Source: a virus. From it: a stretch of DNA of 33,473 nt. The notes under the pieces were generated by a model. It was given only the letters and a program-made list of their open reading frames with translations. It was not told the origin of the DNA and did not search any database. Shown here piece after piece: positions 16,107-25,200 of this stretch. Position 1 is the stretch's first letter. Each line of letters starts with the position of its first letter. Made by a program: the position numbers and the translations under genes. The stretch is taken from positions 1 through 33,473 of the IMG/VR virus record IMGVR_UViG_3300023184_000344. One strand, written 5' to 3'.

Positions 16107-19100
16107 ATGGCAAACGACGCTAATGAACAATTAAAAATTGCTACTCAGCTTAGAGATATGATGTCAGACGTATCTTTAAAATTGAACGAGATTTGTGCAA
16201 CATCAGAGAAGTGTTTCAATTCTAAGAGCTGGGAAAAAGTGTCCACAGAGATGGACAAGAATAAAAAGTCGACTCAAGGACTTACTTCGTCCATGGGAGA
16301 ATTGGCAAAAATAGTTCAAGGACCGCTCGCTAAAGCCGGCGTTATTGCTCATGGATTTCTTGAAGGACTTGCCCAGGGATTTAGAAATCTTTTTGCCCTA
16401 ACAAAGGCAATTGGAAGCTTTTTCGGTGGAGTTATTGGCGGTCTTTTTGACGTCGGCGCCGCGATATTGACTTTTCCAATTAAAGTGATGCGCGGGCTGT
16501 TCGATCTTGCGACAAAAAATCAAAGCACTGAATATGCTCAGGCATTAGAGGATATTAGAAAACAGTGGGGAAATTTAGAAGGAACAACCGCTAAGGCAGT
16601 TATTTCTACAGCCAATAATATGAAAGGTTTTTCTGATACGGGGCTTAACACCTTTCAAGTATTCGGTAACGTTGCTCAGCGAATGAAGTCCGTAAATGAG
16701 CTTGCAACGGCAATGGGTCCGCTGTTTGAAAATATATCAAAAGAATTTGATGCCGCCGGCGGTCATATTATGGGCTATCAAAAGGCTCTTGGAACTTCAA
16801 ATGAAGAGATGTCTGGTTTTGCCATAAAAGCAAAAATGACAGGACAGAAACTTGAAGATGTTCAGCTCGATTTTGCAAAGCAAGCTCTTGGAATGGAAAA
16901 AGCTTTTGGTCTGTCTGGCAAAGCAATAACAAGAGATATGGGCAAAGCACAGGCTGACATTGCTCACTTTTCTCAAATGGTTCCAAAAGAGCTTGGCGCC
17001 GCAGCTGCTTATGCTCGATCAATGGGCACAGAGCTTACAAAGCTCGCCGGGCTAATGGATAAGTTCTCGACATTTGATGCTGCAGCAGAATCAGTTGCCA
17101 ATCTTAATGAACATTTTGGCACAAATATAGATGCAGAAAAACTTATGGCAGAGCAGAATCCTGCAAAAAAGTTTGAAATGTTGCGAAAGGCAATGGCTTC
17201 AACTGGCAAAGATATGACTAAATTGAATTTTCAAGATAAGCAAATGCTTATTCAAAATTCAGCAATGGGGGCACAAGAAGTAGAGCTGATGCTTGCGAAT
17301 AAAGCTCGCGGAGATCAATATGATAAATTTGGTAAGCAAGGAGATAAAAATGCAAAAAAGGAGTTGACGCAACAAGAAGCTATGGAGAAGTTGTCAGGTT
17401 CAATTGAAAAGCTGGTTATTGCTGGAAGCAAAACATCAGGAATATTTGACCGCATAGTTGAAGGTTTTACAGATGCAATTATGTGGTCAAGACCTTTTAT
17501 GGAATTGTTGCAGAATTTAAGAACAATTTTGATGGACGCCTATCTAATGGGAAGAAAACTAGGCGCCATGTTTATCGAGTCTTTCCCGGGCGTCAAAGAC
17601 ATGATAGACGGTTTAAAAGAATTGTTTAATCCTGCAAATTTTAAAAAGATGTTCGACGGTGTGCTTAAAGCGTTTGATGTATTTGGTGCCAATGGATCTG
17701 GTAAATTTGAAGACTTTATGGAAAACATTAATAAAGTTTTTTTTGACTTCTTTAATGCAGGAAAACCAGGCGCAAATAAAATCTTTGACGGGCTCAAGAA
17801 ATTTGGAGGAATTCTTGTAGACATACTTACACAAGTAGGCGTCTGGGCTATTGAAAAGCTCGCTGGTCTGATGGACACGATAACAGATTGGATCAAAAAC
17901 CCAAAAATACCACAAATTGACATCAATGGTAAAGCAATATTAACTCCTTTTGAGAAATTATTTGACTCTCTAGCTGATACGCTGTGGCCCGCATTAAAGC
18001 GTCTTGGAGTTACTATTTGGGACAAAATTGTAGCTGCTATTCAGACACCTACTGGTATGGCAGTGGCAGGCGGCGCCGTCGCAATTGTTTTGGCTCCTGC
18101 AATAATTCAAGGTGTAACTGCAGCTCTTGGTACGGGATTGTCTGATAAAGTTGGTGGAATTGTCGGCGGATTTATGGGAGATGCAACTTCAGGAAAAGCT
18201 GCTCAAGCTGCAGCAAAGAGCTCTTCAGGCTCAGGAACGGTATTTTCTTCAGTTGTTCCAGACGAAGCTGACCTAAAAAAGCTTGAATCGGCATCAAAAT
18301 CTAGTCTTGACTGGCCATCCGTAATTCTCTTTTTAGGAGGTATGTTTGGTGCTCTTGCAATAATAATTAAATTCTTGCCACAATTTATTGCTGCAACTTC
18401 TGGTTTTTCAACATCAAATTTAGCCGGCGCCGCCGCCATATTTGGCGGAATTTATTTGCTAATGTCTGGAATGGACAAAATGGCTGATGCTATGACAAAG
18501 ATTTCAGAAATTGGAGTCATCGGCGCCGGAGGTCTGTTCGTCGCCGGCGCCGTCATAAAAAGTCTTATTGAGGATGCGCTTCCTCTTGTTATTAAAATTG
18601 TAACATCATTGGCAGATACTGCTCTTATTCTTGCAGCCAAGCTTAGACCTCTTGTTGGTTGGGAGTCTCTTGGAATTGGTGCAATACTAGGTGGTATGGT
18701 TCTTCTGTACAAAGAAGTGCTTGGTATGATGAAGCTGCTCGCCGAAGCAGGGTCAGCAGAATGGCATTCTTCTTGGTTTGTTAAAGGCGACATCGCGATC
18801 GGTCTAGATGTCATAACAAATGTAATTAAAGAAATGATTGGTTCTGCTAATTCCACAGGAGGATTATCATCACTAATACAGGCTGTTGATAAAGACGGAA
18901 ATGTGACTGGTACTGACTATAAAAAAGTTGCAGGATTATTTGCTTCAGGTGGTATTATGACAAGCATGATAATGCTTTATAAGTCTGTTTTAGGATTTAT
19001 GGAAGACCTGGCTAAAGCTGGCAGTAGTGAATGGAACACTTCACACTTTGGAGGAAGAATAAAAAGCGACATATCGATCGGTCTAGGTGTCGCAACACAA

Positions 19101-21995
19101 GTAATTGATGCAATGATTGGTTCTGCTAAGAGCTCATCAGGGTTATCGGGACTAATACAGACTGTTGATAAAGACGGAAAAGTGACTGGTACTGACTATA
19201 CAAAAGTTGCAGGATTATTTGCTTCAGGCGGTATTATGTTTGGGATGATAATGCTTTATAAAGAAGTCATTAAGTTAATGATCGAATTTGACAAACTTGG
19301 TGACTCTATGTCGATTTTGTCGTCATTTGCGAACTGGGGCGGTTCAAAAATCGGCGGCGCAATGGATCAAATAGAGCTATTTTTAATGGGTGAAAAAGGC
19401 AACATGGCTACAGGCTTTATTCATGCTGCAACTAAACTACTTCAACTTGCAAAAGGTAATCCTTTAAAATTTGAAGATGGTACAGCACAATCATTTTTAG
19501 CCTCAATCTTAGGAGTTTTAACGCTTTACGGAGGAGCTGCAGCACTTTTGCTCGCCGCCGGAGGAATAAATTCTTGGGGCGCGAAGCTCATGGGAATTAA
19601 TCAGTCGGGAATAGAAAAAGGATTAGAAAAAATGGATGAGGTAATTGCTAAAATTATCAAGACCGCATTCGATCCCGGCACAGGTCTTATTAGTCGCCTA
19701 AATGATATCAAAGGAGACCCTTCAGAATTAAAAATAAAAGCAGACATGTTCTCGTCATTGGTTGGTTCAATAAAAGATATGTTCTCTACATTTATACCGA
19801 TGATTGATGCAATTACAAAAATGCCAGTTCCAAGCGACAAAGACTTGACAAAAAACTTAGCAGCATTTACTACTTTTTTCACAAGCTTAATAGGCACTGC
19901 AACACCACCTGCAGGAATTACTGGTCTAGTAAGCTTGATTTTAAAATCAATGGTAGATCTAAAACCCGAAAACCTGGAGTCAACAAAAGCTTTTGGGACT
20001 GTACTTCAAGGAATATCAGGTTTGCTAGGTGCTTTAACATCACCAATGTCTAGATTAATGGAATCTGCTGAAAAAATTCCCCCTGAAGACAAAGAAAGGG
20101 CAGGAAAAATTGACAGATTAATAAAGTCTATGAATGAATTTATTAAAGGTTCTACTGAGTCAGTCGGAACACTAGTATCTTCAATAACAGGTGCATTATC
20201 GAAGCTTCCTGACGGAGAAAAAATGAAAGGAATTGGCGCCGAGCTTGCAACAATTCTTGGTGCTATATCTTCTATGATTGCAGCAATAATGCCTAATCTT
20301 GATAAATTGCAAAAATCAACTGATTTTAGCAGCTCTAGTTATAAATCAGGTGACGCAAAAGGAGTTGGCGCCGAGACAGTCAATCAAGTAAACAAAGGCT
20401 CCAGCGCCGACGTCGAAGGAATAAATGCACTCGGAGCTTACATTAAAACAGTATTTGATGCTTTATCAACTAGTTTACCCCTGATAATAGGTGGCATATT
20501 AGGACCTGTCTCTAGCATGCTAGCAACAGTTGATGAATCAAAGCTTAAATATTTGCCTAATATTGCAACTCTTCTGACTGCCGCATTTGGTCTTGTAAAA
20601 TCAGTTTCAGAAGCAGCAAAAGGACCAAGCGGAATTTCAATAACAGGTGGAACTTTTGCTGCTGCGATAAATGTTACAGGGGCGGTTCCTGATGTCGGCG
20701 TCATAATGGACAAAATAAAGGATTCACTTCCCGGATTAGTTGGTTCTTTAATTTCTGTTGCAAAAACAGTGCCCGACGGACTTGACTCTAAGATAAAAAC
20801 AGTAGGTTTAGTTTTTAGTTCATTATCAGAAATCATAAAAGTCGTGTCTTCAGCAGGCGGCGCTATTATAAAAACACCAGTAGCAATACCAGAAGACAGT
20901 CAGCTTAAAACATGGCTGGATACTACGATTAATCCCATAATTCATATGCTTAATGCATTCGCTGGCACAGAGTGGGGCGGAGCATATTCCATAGCACCAA
21001 TATTCACTTCGCTAAGTATAATTTCAGGCATGATAAAAAGTGATCCAACAGCTACTGGGAAAAAACTCGTCGAGGTTTTCACAGGAATTACAGGAATAGT
21101 AACGAGTATTTCTAATGTTTTTTCTGGTGTTGGAAATACAGGCGGTGAATGGGGTGGATCTTTACCTGGCTTTATTGCGAATCATTATGTATGGCCAGCA
21201 ATTCATTTGATGGAAATGCTTGCAGGCACCAATGATGACTTTCCATCAACAAGCATGCTTCGTATAGTAAACGCTATTAATAACCTAAAAAGCGATCTTA
21301 ATAATGTAAAAGATTTTAAGGAAGTGCTTGGCAAGGTAAAAACTTTATTCGAAGGAATTAAAACCCTCAATGACACAATAACAAGCGGTCCGCAGGCAGG
21401 GGTCGACGCCAACGAGAAAGGCGTAGGGGCGACTGGGATGTCAGCCACTATTGACAATCTAAACAAACTACCTGCGCAATTTACAAAGTTAGGACCAGCC
21501 TTTAGTGGTATAACGAAAACTCTGAACGACGTCTTCGGCGAGAGCGGCACAGCAGGTTTAAAGACAATGGAAACTGTCAATACTGGAATGTCAAAATCAC
21601 TTATTGTTATTCAAGAAATGGTAAAAAATATACAGGCTCTTGACACCGCGCTTAATAGTTTAGGCAAAATAGACGTAAAAGCCGATCTTGAAAAATTAGG
21701 AACGAAATTAGGGCTTGGCGGCAGTGGAATATATTCAGTTCAAGGAAAAGATGTAAATGTAATAATTAATCTTGCCGTTACAATGAGAACAGATGATGTT
21801 GAAGATGCAATAATTCATAGCTCAAAGGGCATCATAAGAGATAGAATTAACCTATTAATTGAAAACACGCCCACTGCTTTAAGTGCAACGACCGACAATC
21901 GCGGGTCCCGCGCGTTGCCTAACGGCGACCATCCATCTTTATTGAATAGAAGCGGTAATTTAGGTGAATATGCTAAATATGTCGGCGGCAAGTGA
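16107..21995 (+). CDS. tape measure protein
   Basis: A 1962-residue tail length-determining protein (functional analogue of T4 gp29), threaded inside the tube. The N-terminal ~500 residues are helical, with a Gly-rich hydrophobic patch (FFGGVIGGLFDVGAAILTFP, about residues 104-124). Membrane-like segments follow at about 648-672 and 734-765, typical of tape measures that help DNA cross the inner membrane. A tandem duplication lies at residues ~872-1054. The C-terminal half is Ser/Gly/Ile/Leu-rich helical repeats with no enzymatic motif. At roughly 1.5 A per residue the upper-bound tail length is about 290 nm. A CGGGA ribosome site precedes the ATG. GGCGCC is unusually frequent here. Confidence 0.92.
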   Translation: MANDANEQLKIATQLRDMMSDVSLKLNEICATSEKCFNSKSWEKVSTEMDKNKKSTQGLTSSMGELAKIVQGPLAKAGVIAHGFLEGLAQGFRNLFALTKAIGSFFGGVIGGLFDVGAAILTFPIKVMRGLFDLATKNQSTEYAQALEDIRKQWGNLEGTTAKAVISTANNMKGFSDTGLNTFQVFGNVAQRMKSVNELATAMGPLFENISKEFDAAGGHIMGYQKALGTSNEEMSGFAIKAKMTGQKLEDVQLDFAKQALGMEKAFGLSGKAITRDMGKAQADIAHFSQMVPKELGAAAAYARSMGTELTKLAGLMDKFSTFDAAAESVANLNEHFGTNIDAEKLMAEQNPAKKFEMLRKAMASTGKDMTKLNFQDKQMLIQNSAMGAQEVELMLANKARGDQYDKFGKQGDKNAKKELTQQEAMEKLSGSIEKLVIAGSKTSGIFDRIVEGFTDAIMWSRPFMELLQNLRTILMDAYLMGRKLGAMFIESFPGVKDMIDGLKELFNPANFKKMFDGVLKAFDVFGANGSGKFEDFMENINKVFFDFFNAGKPGANKIFDGLKKFGGILVDILTQVGVWAIEKLAGLMDTITDWIKNPKIPQIDINGKAILTPFEKLFDSLADTLWPALKRLGVTIWDKIVAAIQTPTGMAVAGGAVAIVLAPAIIQGVTAALGTGLSDKVGGIVGGFMGDATSGKAAQAAAKSSSGSGTVFSSVVPDEADLKKLESASKSSLDWPSVILFLGGMFGALAIIIKFLPQFIAATSGFSTSNLAGAAAIFGGIYLLMSGMDKMADAMTKISEIGVIGAGGLFVAGAVIKSLIEDALPLVIKIVTSLADTALILAAKLRPLVGWESLGIGAILGGMVLLYKEVLGMMKLLAEAGSAEWHSSWFVKGDIAIGLDVITNVIKEMIGSANSTGGLSSLIQAVDKDGNVTGTDYKKVAGLFASGGIMTSMIMLYKSVLGFMEDLAKAGSSEWNTSHFGGRIKSDISIGLGVATQVIDAMIGSAKSSSGLSGLIQTVDKDGKVTGTDYTKVAGLFASGGIMFGMIMLYKEVIKLMIEFDKLGDSMSILSSFANWGGSKIGGAMDQIELFLMGEKGNMATGFIHAATKLLQLAKGNPLKFEDGTAQSFLASILGVLTLYGGAAALLLAAGGINSWGAKLMGINQSGIEKGLEKMDEVIAKIIKTAFDPGTGLISRLNDIKGDPSELKIKADMFSSLVGSIKDMFSTFIPMIDAITKMPVPSDKDLTKNLAAFTTFFTSLIGTATPPAGITGLVSLILKSMVDLKPENLESTKAFGTVLQGISGLLGALTSPMSRLMESAEKIPPEDKERAGKIDRLIKSMNEFIKGSTESVGTLVSSITGALSKLPDGEKMKGIGAELATILGAISSMIAAIMPNLDKLQKSTDFSSSSYKSGDAKGVGAETVNQVNKGSSADVEGINALGAYIKTVFDALSTSLPLIIGGILGPVSSMLATVDESKLKYLPNIATLLTAAFGLVKSVSEAAKGPSGISITGGTFAAAINVTGAVPDVGVIMDKIKDSLPGLVGSLISVAKTVPDGLDSKIKTVGLVFSSLSEIIKVVSSAGGAIIKTPVAIPEDSQLKTWLDTTINPIIHMLNAFAGTEWGGAYSIAPIFTSLSIISGMIKSDPTATGKKLVEVFTGITGIVTSISNVFSGVGNTGGEWGGSLPGFIANHYVWPAIHLMEMLAGTNDDFPSTSMLRIVNAINNLKSDLNNVKDFKEVLGKVKTLFEGIKTLNDTITSGPQAGVDANEKGVGATGMSATIDNLNKLPAQFTKLGPAFSGITKTLNDVFGESGTAGLKTMETVNTGMSKSLIVIQEMVKNIQALDTALNSLGKIDVKADLEKLGTKLGLGGSGIYSVQGKDVNVIINLAVTMRTDDVEDAIIHSSKGIIRDRINLLIENTPTALSATTDNRGSRALPNGDHPSLLNRSGNLGEYAKYVGGK
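18720..19268 (+). repeat. tandem duplication inside the tape measure gene
   Basis: Two adjacent in-frame units, 18720-18989 (270 bases, 90 residues) and 18990-19268 (279 bases, 93 residues). Shared blocks include VDKDGNVTGTDYKKVAGLFA against VDKDGKVTGTDYTKVAGLFA, EMIGSAN against AMIGSAK, and SMIMLYKSV against GMIMLYKEV. A short stretch at 19020-19070 differs, adding three residues. Part of the DNA is near-identical, so the duplication is fairly recent or kept homogeneous. Confidence 0.85.
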
Positions 21996-22001
21996 TATAA
22001 T
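21996..22001 (+). promoter_or_regulatory. -10 box close to the start of the 81-residue gene
   Basis: TATAAT ends nine bases before the ATG at 22011 and is followed by an A-run with no Shine-Dalgarno sequence. This is the same arrangement as at 13049, 30446 and 32414. No clear -35 is visible, because the upstream bases are the end of the tape measure gene. Confidence 0.35.
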
Positions 22002-22010
22002 AAAAAAAAC

Positions 22011-22256
22011 ATGAACAACGATTTTCTAAAAACCTTGCTCGACAACCCAGAATTCAAAAAAATAATTGATCTTGTCAAAGATGAAAAAGAAAAAGCTGCT
22101 ATAAAGGCAATAACAGAGAGATTCTTTTTATCTTTTCAAGACTCAATAACTCAGACGCAAACCGAATTGCAAAAAGATCCAGAGGGATTTAAGAAACGGT
22201 TGTTCGAAGAGACAGGCACCATAGTTAATGCTAACAGTGGTTCAGTTGGACAATAA
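22011..22256 (+). CDS. small hypothetical protein following the tape measure
   Basis: An 81-residue, charged, mostly helical protein of unknown function (DNPEFKKIIDLVKDEKEKAA; ITERFFLSFQDSITQTQTEL). It has no signal, metal site or membrane span. It starts 15 bases after the tape measure stop and ends two bases before the next large structural gene, so it is embedded in the tail operon and is probably a tail or baseplate assembly factor or minor virion part. It lacks a ribosome site, so either coupling to the tape measure or leaderless initiation is possible. Confidence 0.7.
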   Translation: MNNDFLKTLLDNPEFKKIIDLVKDEKEKAAIKAITERFFLSFQDSITQTQTELQKDPEGFKKRLFEETGTIVNANSGSVGQ

Positions 22257-22258
22257 AC

Positions 22259-25200
22259 ATGGCTAATAAAATCGACACAGGCACAGGAGGATTTCCTACA
22301 GGCGACCTTCCGGACCTCACCACGTATGACGTCGGTGTCGTTCAGGATTCTCAACCTTCACCTGCTGTGCCGTGGTCCGCCGGCGACATAAAAGCGCAGG
22401 GTGAACAAGGCAGCTCTGATATTTCAAAGAGCACAGTAAGCACGCTCGCAAATTATCTTAGCACGCTAACATTAAAAAACGTTTATCATGTAGATAGTCA
22501 TGTTGTTGACGTCCCGCTCACAAAATTAGTCGATGGAAAAGGTTTTCCTTTGTCTGCAACAGACAGCCAGGCAAATCCAGCGAATAAGTCTCATTTTACT
22601 GACTCTCTGCAGTCTTCTTATACCGCAGATTTAATTGCAGCAAGTGCTGCTCCAATTGACCCGCTTAAGATTAAAAGAGGTTTAGCACCTGGCGGCGACC
22701 CAGATGGCAATACACTTCTTTCAACTGCAGCGTTTTCTGCATTAGGTGTCATAGAACTTACATCTCCGCTTAAAACATATAATGCAGAGCTGCTAAAACA
22801 TAACATTGAATCAAAGCCAAATGTCGTTATAGGCGACGGCGGACTTGTTCATTCAGATAAGATTCGCCCTCTAACGCACACGACGACTCTTTCAGCCGAT
22901 GGAGGCACTTCAAAAAATATTCTTCATCCTGATGATGCTCATAAGCTTTCTCTAAAAGACACTATCGATCATTTGGAAGCTGATACAAAGAAAAATGTTT
23001 ATCCTGTCGACGGAGCAAAAGTTGGCGACCCGCTGCTCATAAATTTAGTTGAAAAAGGATTTCCTGTTTCAGCCACCACAGGTCAGGCAAATCCAGCGAA
23101 TAAGTCACATTTTGCTGGAAATTTGCAGTCTTCTTATACGGAAGCCTTGGCGCAGTCGATAGGCAGCGGTGCCGCCGATTCTTTTAAGATTAAGAGAGGC
23201 TTAGCAAGCATCGACGCCCCTGATGGAAATAAGCTGCTTCCAACTGCAGTAGATGCCACACGCTCCCTTAACCCACAAATAAAAACATATACTACAGAAA
23301 TATTAAAACCTAACCTTAATAATCCGCTTAATGTAAATCTTACAAATGTTATCGTCGGAGATGGCGGTAATATTTCTGCAGCAAATATTCGCCCAATATT
23401 ACATACGACGACTTTTTCAGACGATGGAGGCACTTCAAAAAATATTCTTCACCCTGACGCTGCTCATCATCTTTTTCTGAAAGATTCTATTGATCATTTG
23501 GAAGCTGATACAAAGAAAAATGTTTATAGTGTAGACGGAGCAAAAGCAGGTGACCCGCTTGTAAAATTAGTCGACGGAAAAGGATTTCCTGTTTCCGCCA
23601 CCCATGCCCAAGCAAATCCAGCGAATAAGTCACATTTTACTGACGCTTTAAAGACTTCTTATACTGCTGATTTGATTGCAGCGGGCGCTGCTCCAACCGA
23701 TCCTTTTAAGATTAAGAGAGGCTTAGCAAGCGGCACCGACCCTGATGGAAATAAGTTGCTTTCGACTGCAGCTTCTTCTTCAGCATCAGGCGTCATAGAG
23801 CTTACAGCACCGCTTAAGACATACAATGAAGAGCTGCTAAAGCATAACATTAAGTCACAACCAAATGTTGTCATCGGCGACGGCGGGCTTGTTCATGCAG
23901 ATATGATTCGTGAGCTATCGCACCCGACAACTTTTTCAGCAGATGGAGGCACTTCAAAAAATATTCTTCATCCTGATGCAGAGAATAATCTTTCACTGAA
24001 AGACACTGTCGATCATTTGGAAGCTGATACAAAGAAAAATTATTATCCCGTTTCTCAGCCCGCAGGCGAAACAGATACATTTACGCTAAGCACTCCTGAC
24101 GGCAAACCTTCACAAATTATTCCAACTCAAAATGCAGCAAAGTTTGCTGATACTGCAAAAGCCCTCCCGCGCAGCACTTTAAGCACTGTTTCTGACAAAT
24201 ACAGCAGTGTCAATAATTTCCTTAAAGGAAAAGGAACAAAACTGGATCCTAGTGGAAATGAAAAAAATGGCAACAATCTCTTAAGTAGCATTCAAGAAAA
24301 TTTTATAAAAGATGATCTCTCGCGGCACCCTGTTGCAAAATACAGCACAGCCTTGTTAAATAGCAGATTTAATATTGACAATTCATATGAAAAATTCTCA
24401 ATCGCAGACACAAATAGCACTTTTTCTGCTCAACAGTTTGCTCAAAAATATCCTCTAGGTAGAAGCCTTGCTGAGACAGAACCAAGAAATGTAACGTTTG
24501 GAAAGCTTGCTCAGCTCGGTCCCGCTCTTTCTCTTCGGTCAGGTCTTGAATTATTTGACACGGCAAATCCAACAGGCGATTTATCTGAATTAGGAGCCAT
24601 ATTACCGGGTATTAATCAGACAGGCATAGAGCGAATAGAAAGATCGCGCCTCGAGGCAGGAAATGTTCTTACAGAGCTTCTTGGCAGCGGCTTAGAGGGA
24701 GCAGACGCAGACATCGTCCTCATTAATCCTGCTGCACTTTCATATGGTTCGCTTAATAATGTTTTTGATCAATTTTCAGGCATCAGCAATTTTGGAATGC
24801 AGGTGCTTGCAATTGCCTTAATACTTGCACTTTCAATTATTATGGTTGCTGTATTTGGGCTTTTCAATTTATTTCAACCAGCTGTTGGCACTGGACTAGC
24901 TCAAGCAATGAAAGACCGAATCGCGGGCACTGACGAGGGTCTTGGTTTTGGTGTAAGTGCGCCTCGCCTAGGTGTCGATAAAATTGGTAGAAGAACAATA
25001 GGCTCTTATTTAGGGCGAGGTTCTTCAAATGACATGGGTTCTATTGCTGGAATAAGCAAAGCAATTGCATCACATGATTTTAATGTTTGGCAGCTTATCG
25101 GAATTCAGCCAACAAGAAATGAATTACAGACATGTGCAATTGCAGGAGCATTTACTTTCTTTGGAATTGATTACGGTGAAGTTGCAGCTACTACAGATAG

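Noticed and set aside
17540-18025. A 161-codon open frame on the - strand within the tape measure gene
   Set aside because: It is antisense to a clearly coding region, has no ribosome site, and its composition is that expected from reading the complement of Gly/Ala/Lys-rich codons.
22475-24034. CRISPR-like array
   Set aside because: The repeats are ~520 bases, in frame and protein-coding. No short direct repeats with unique spacers were found anywhere in the window.
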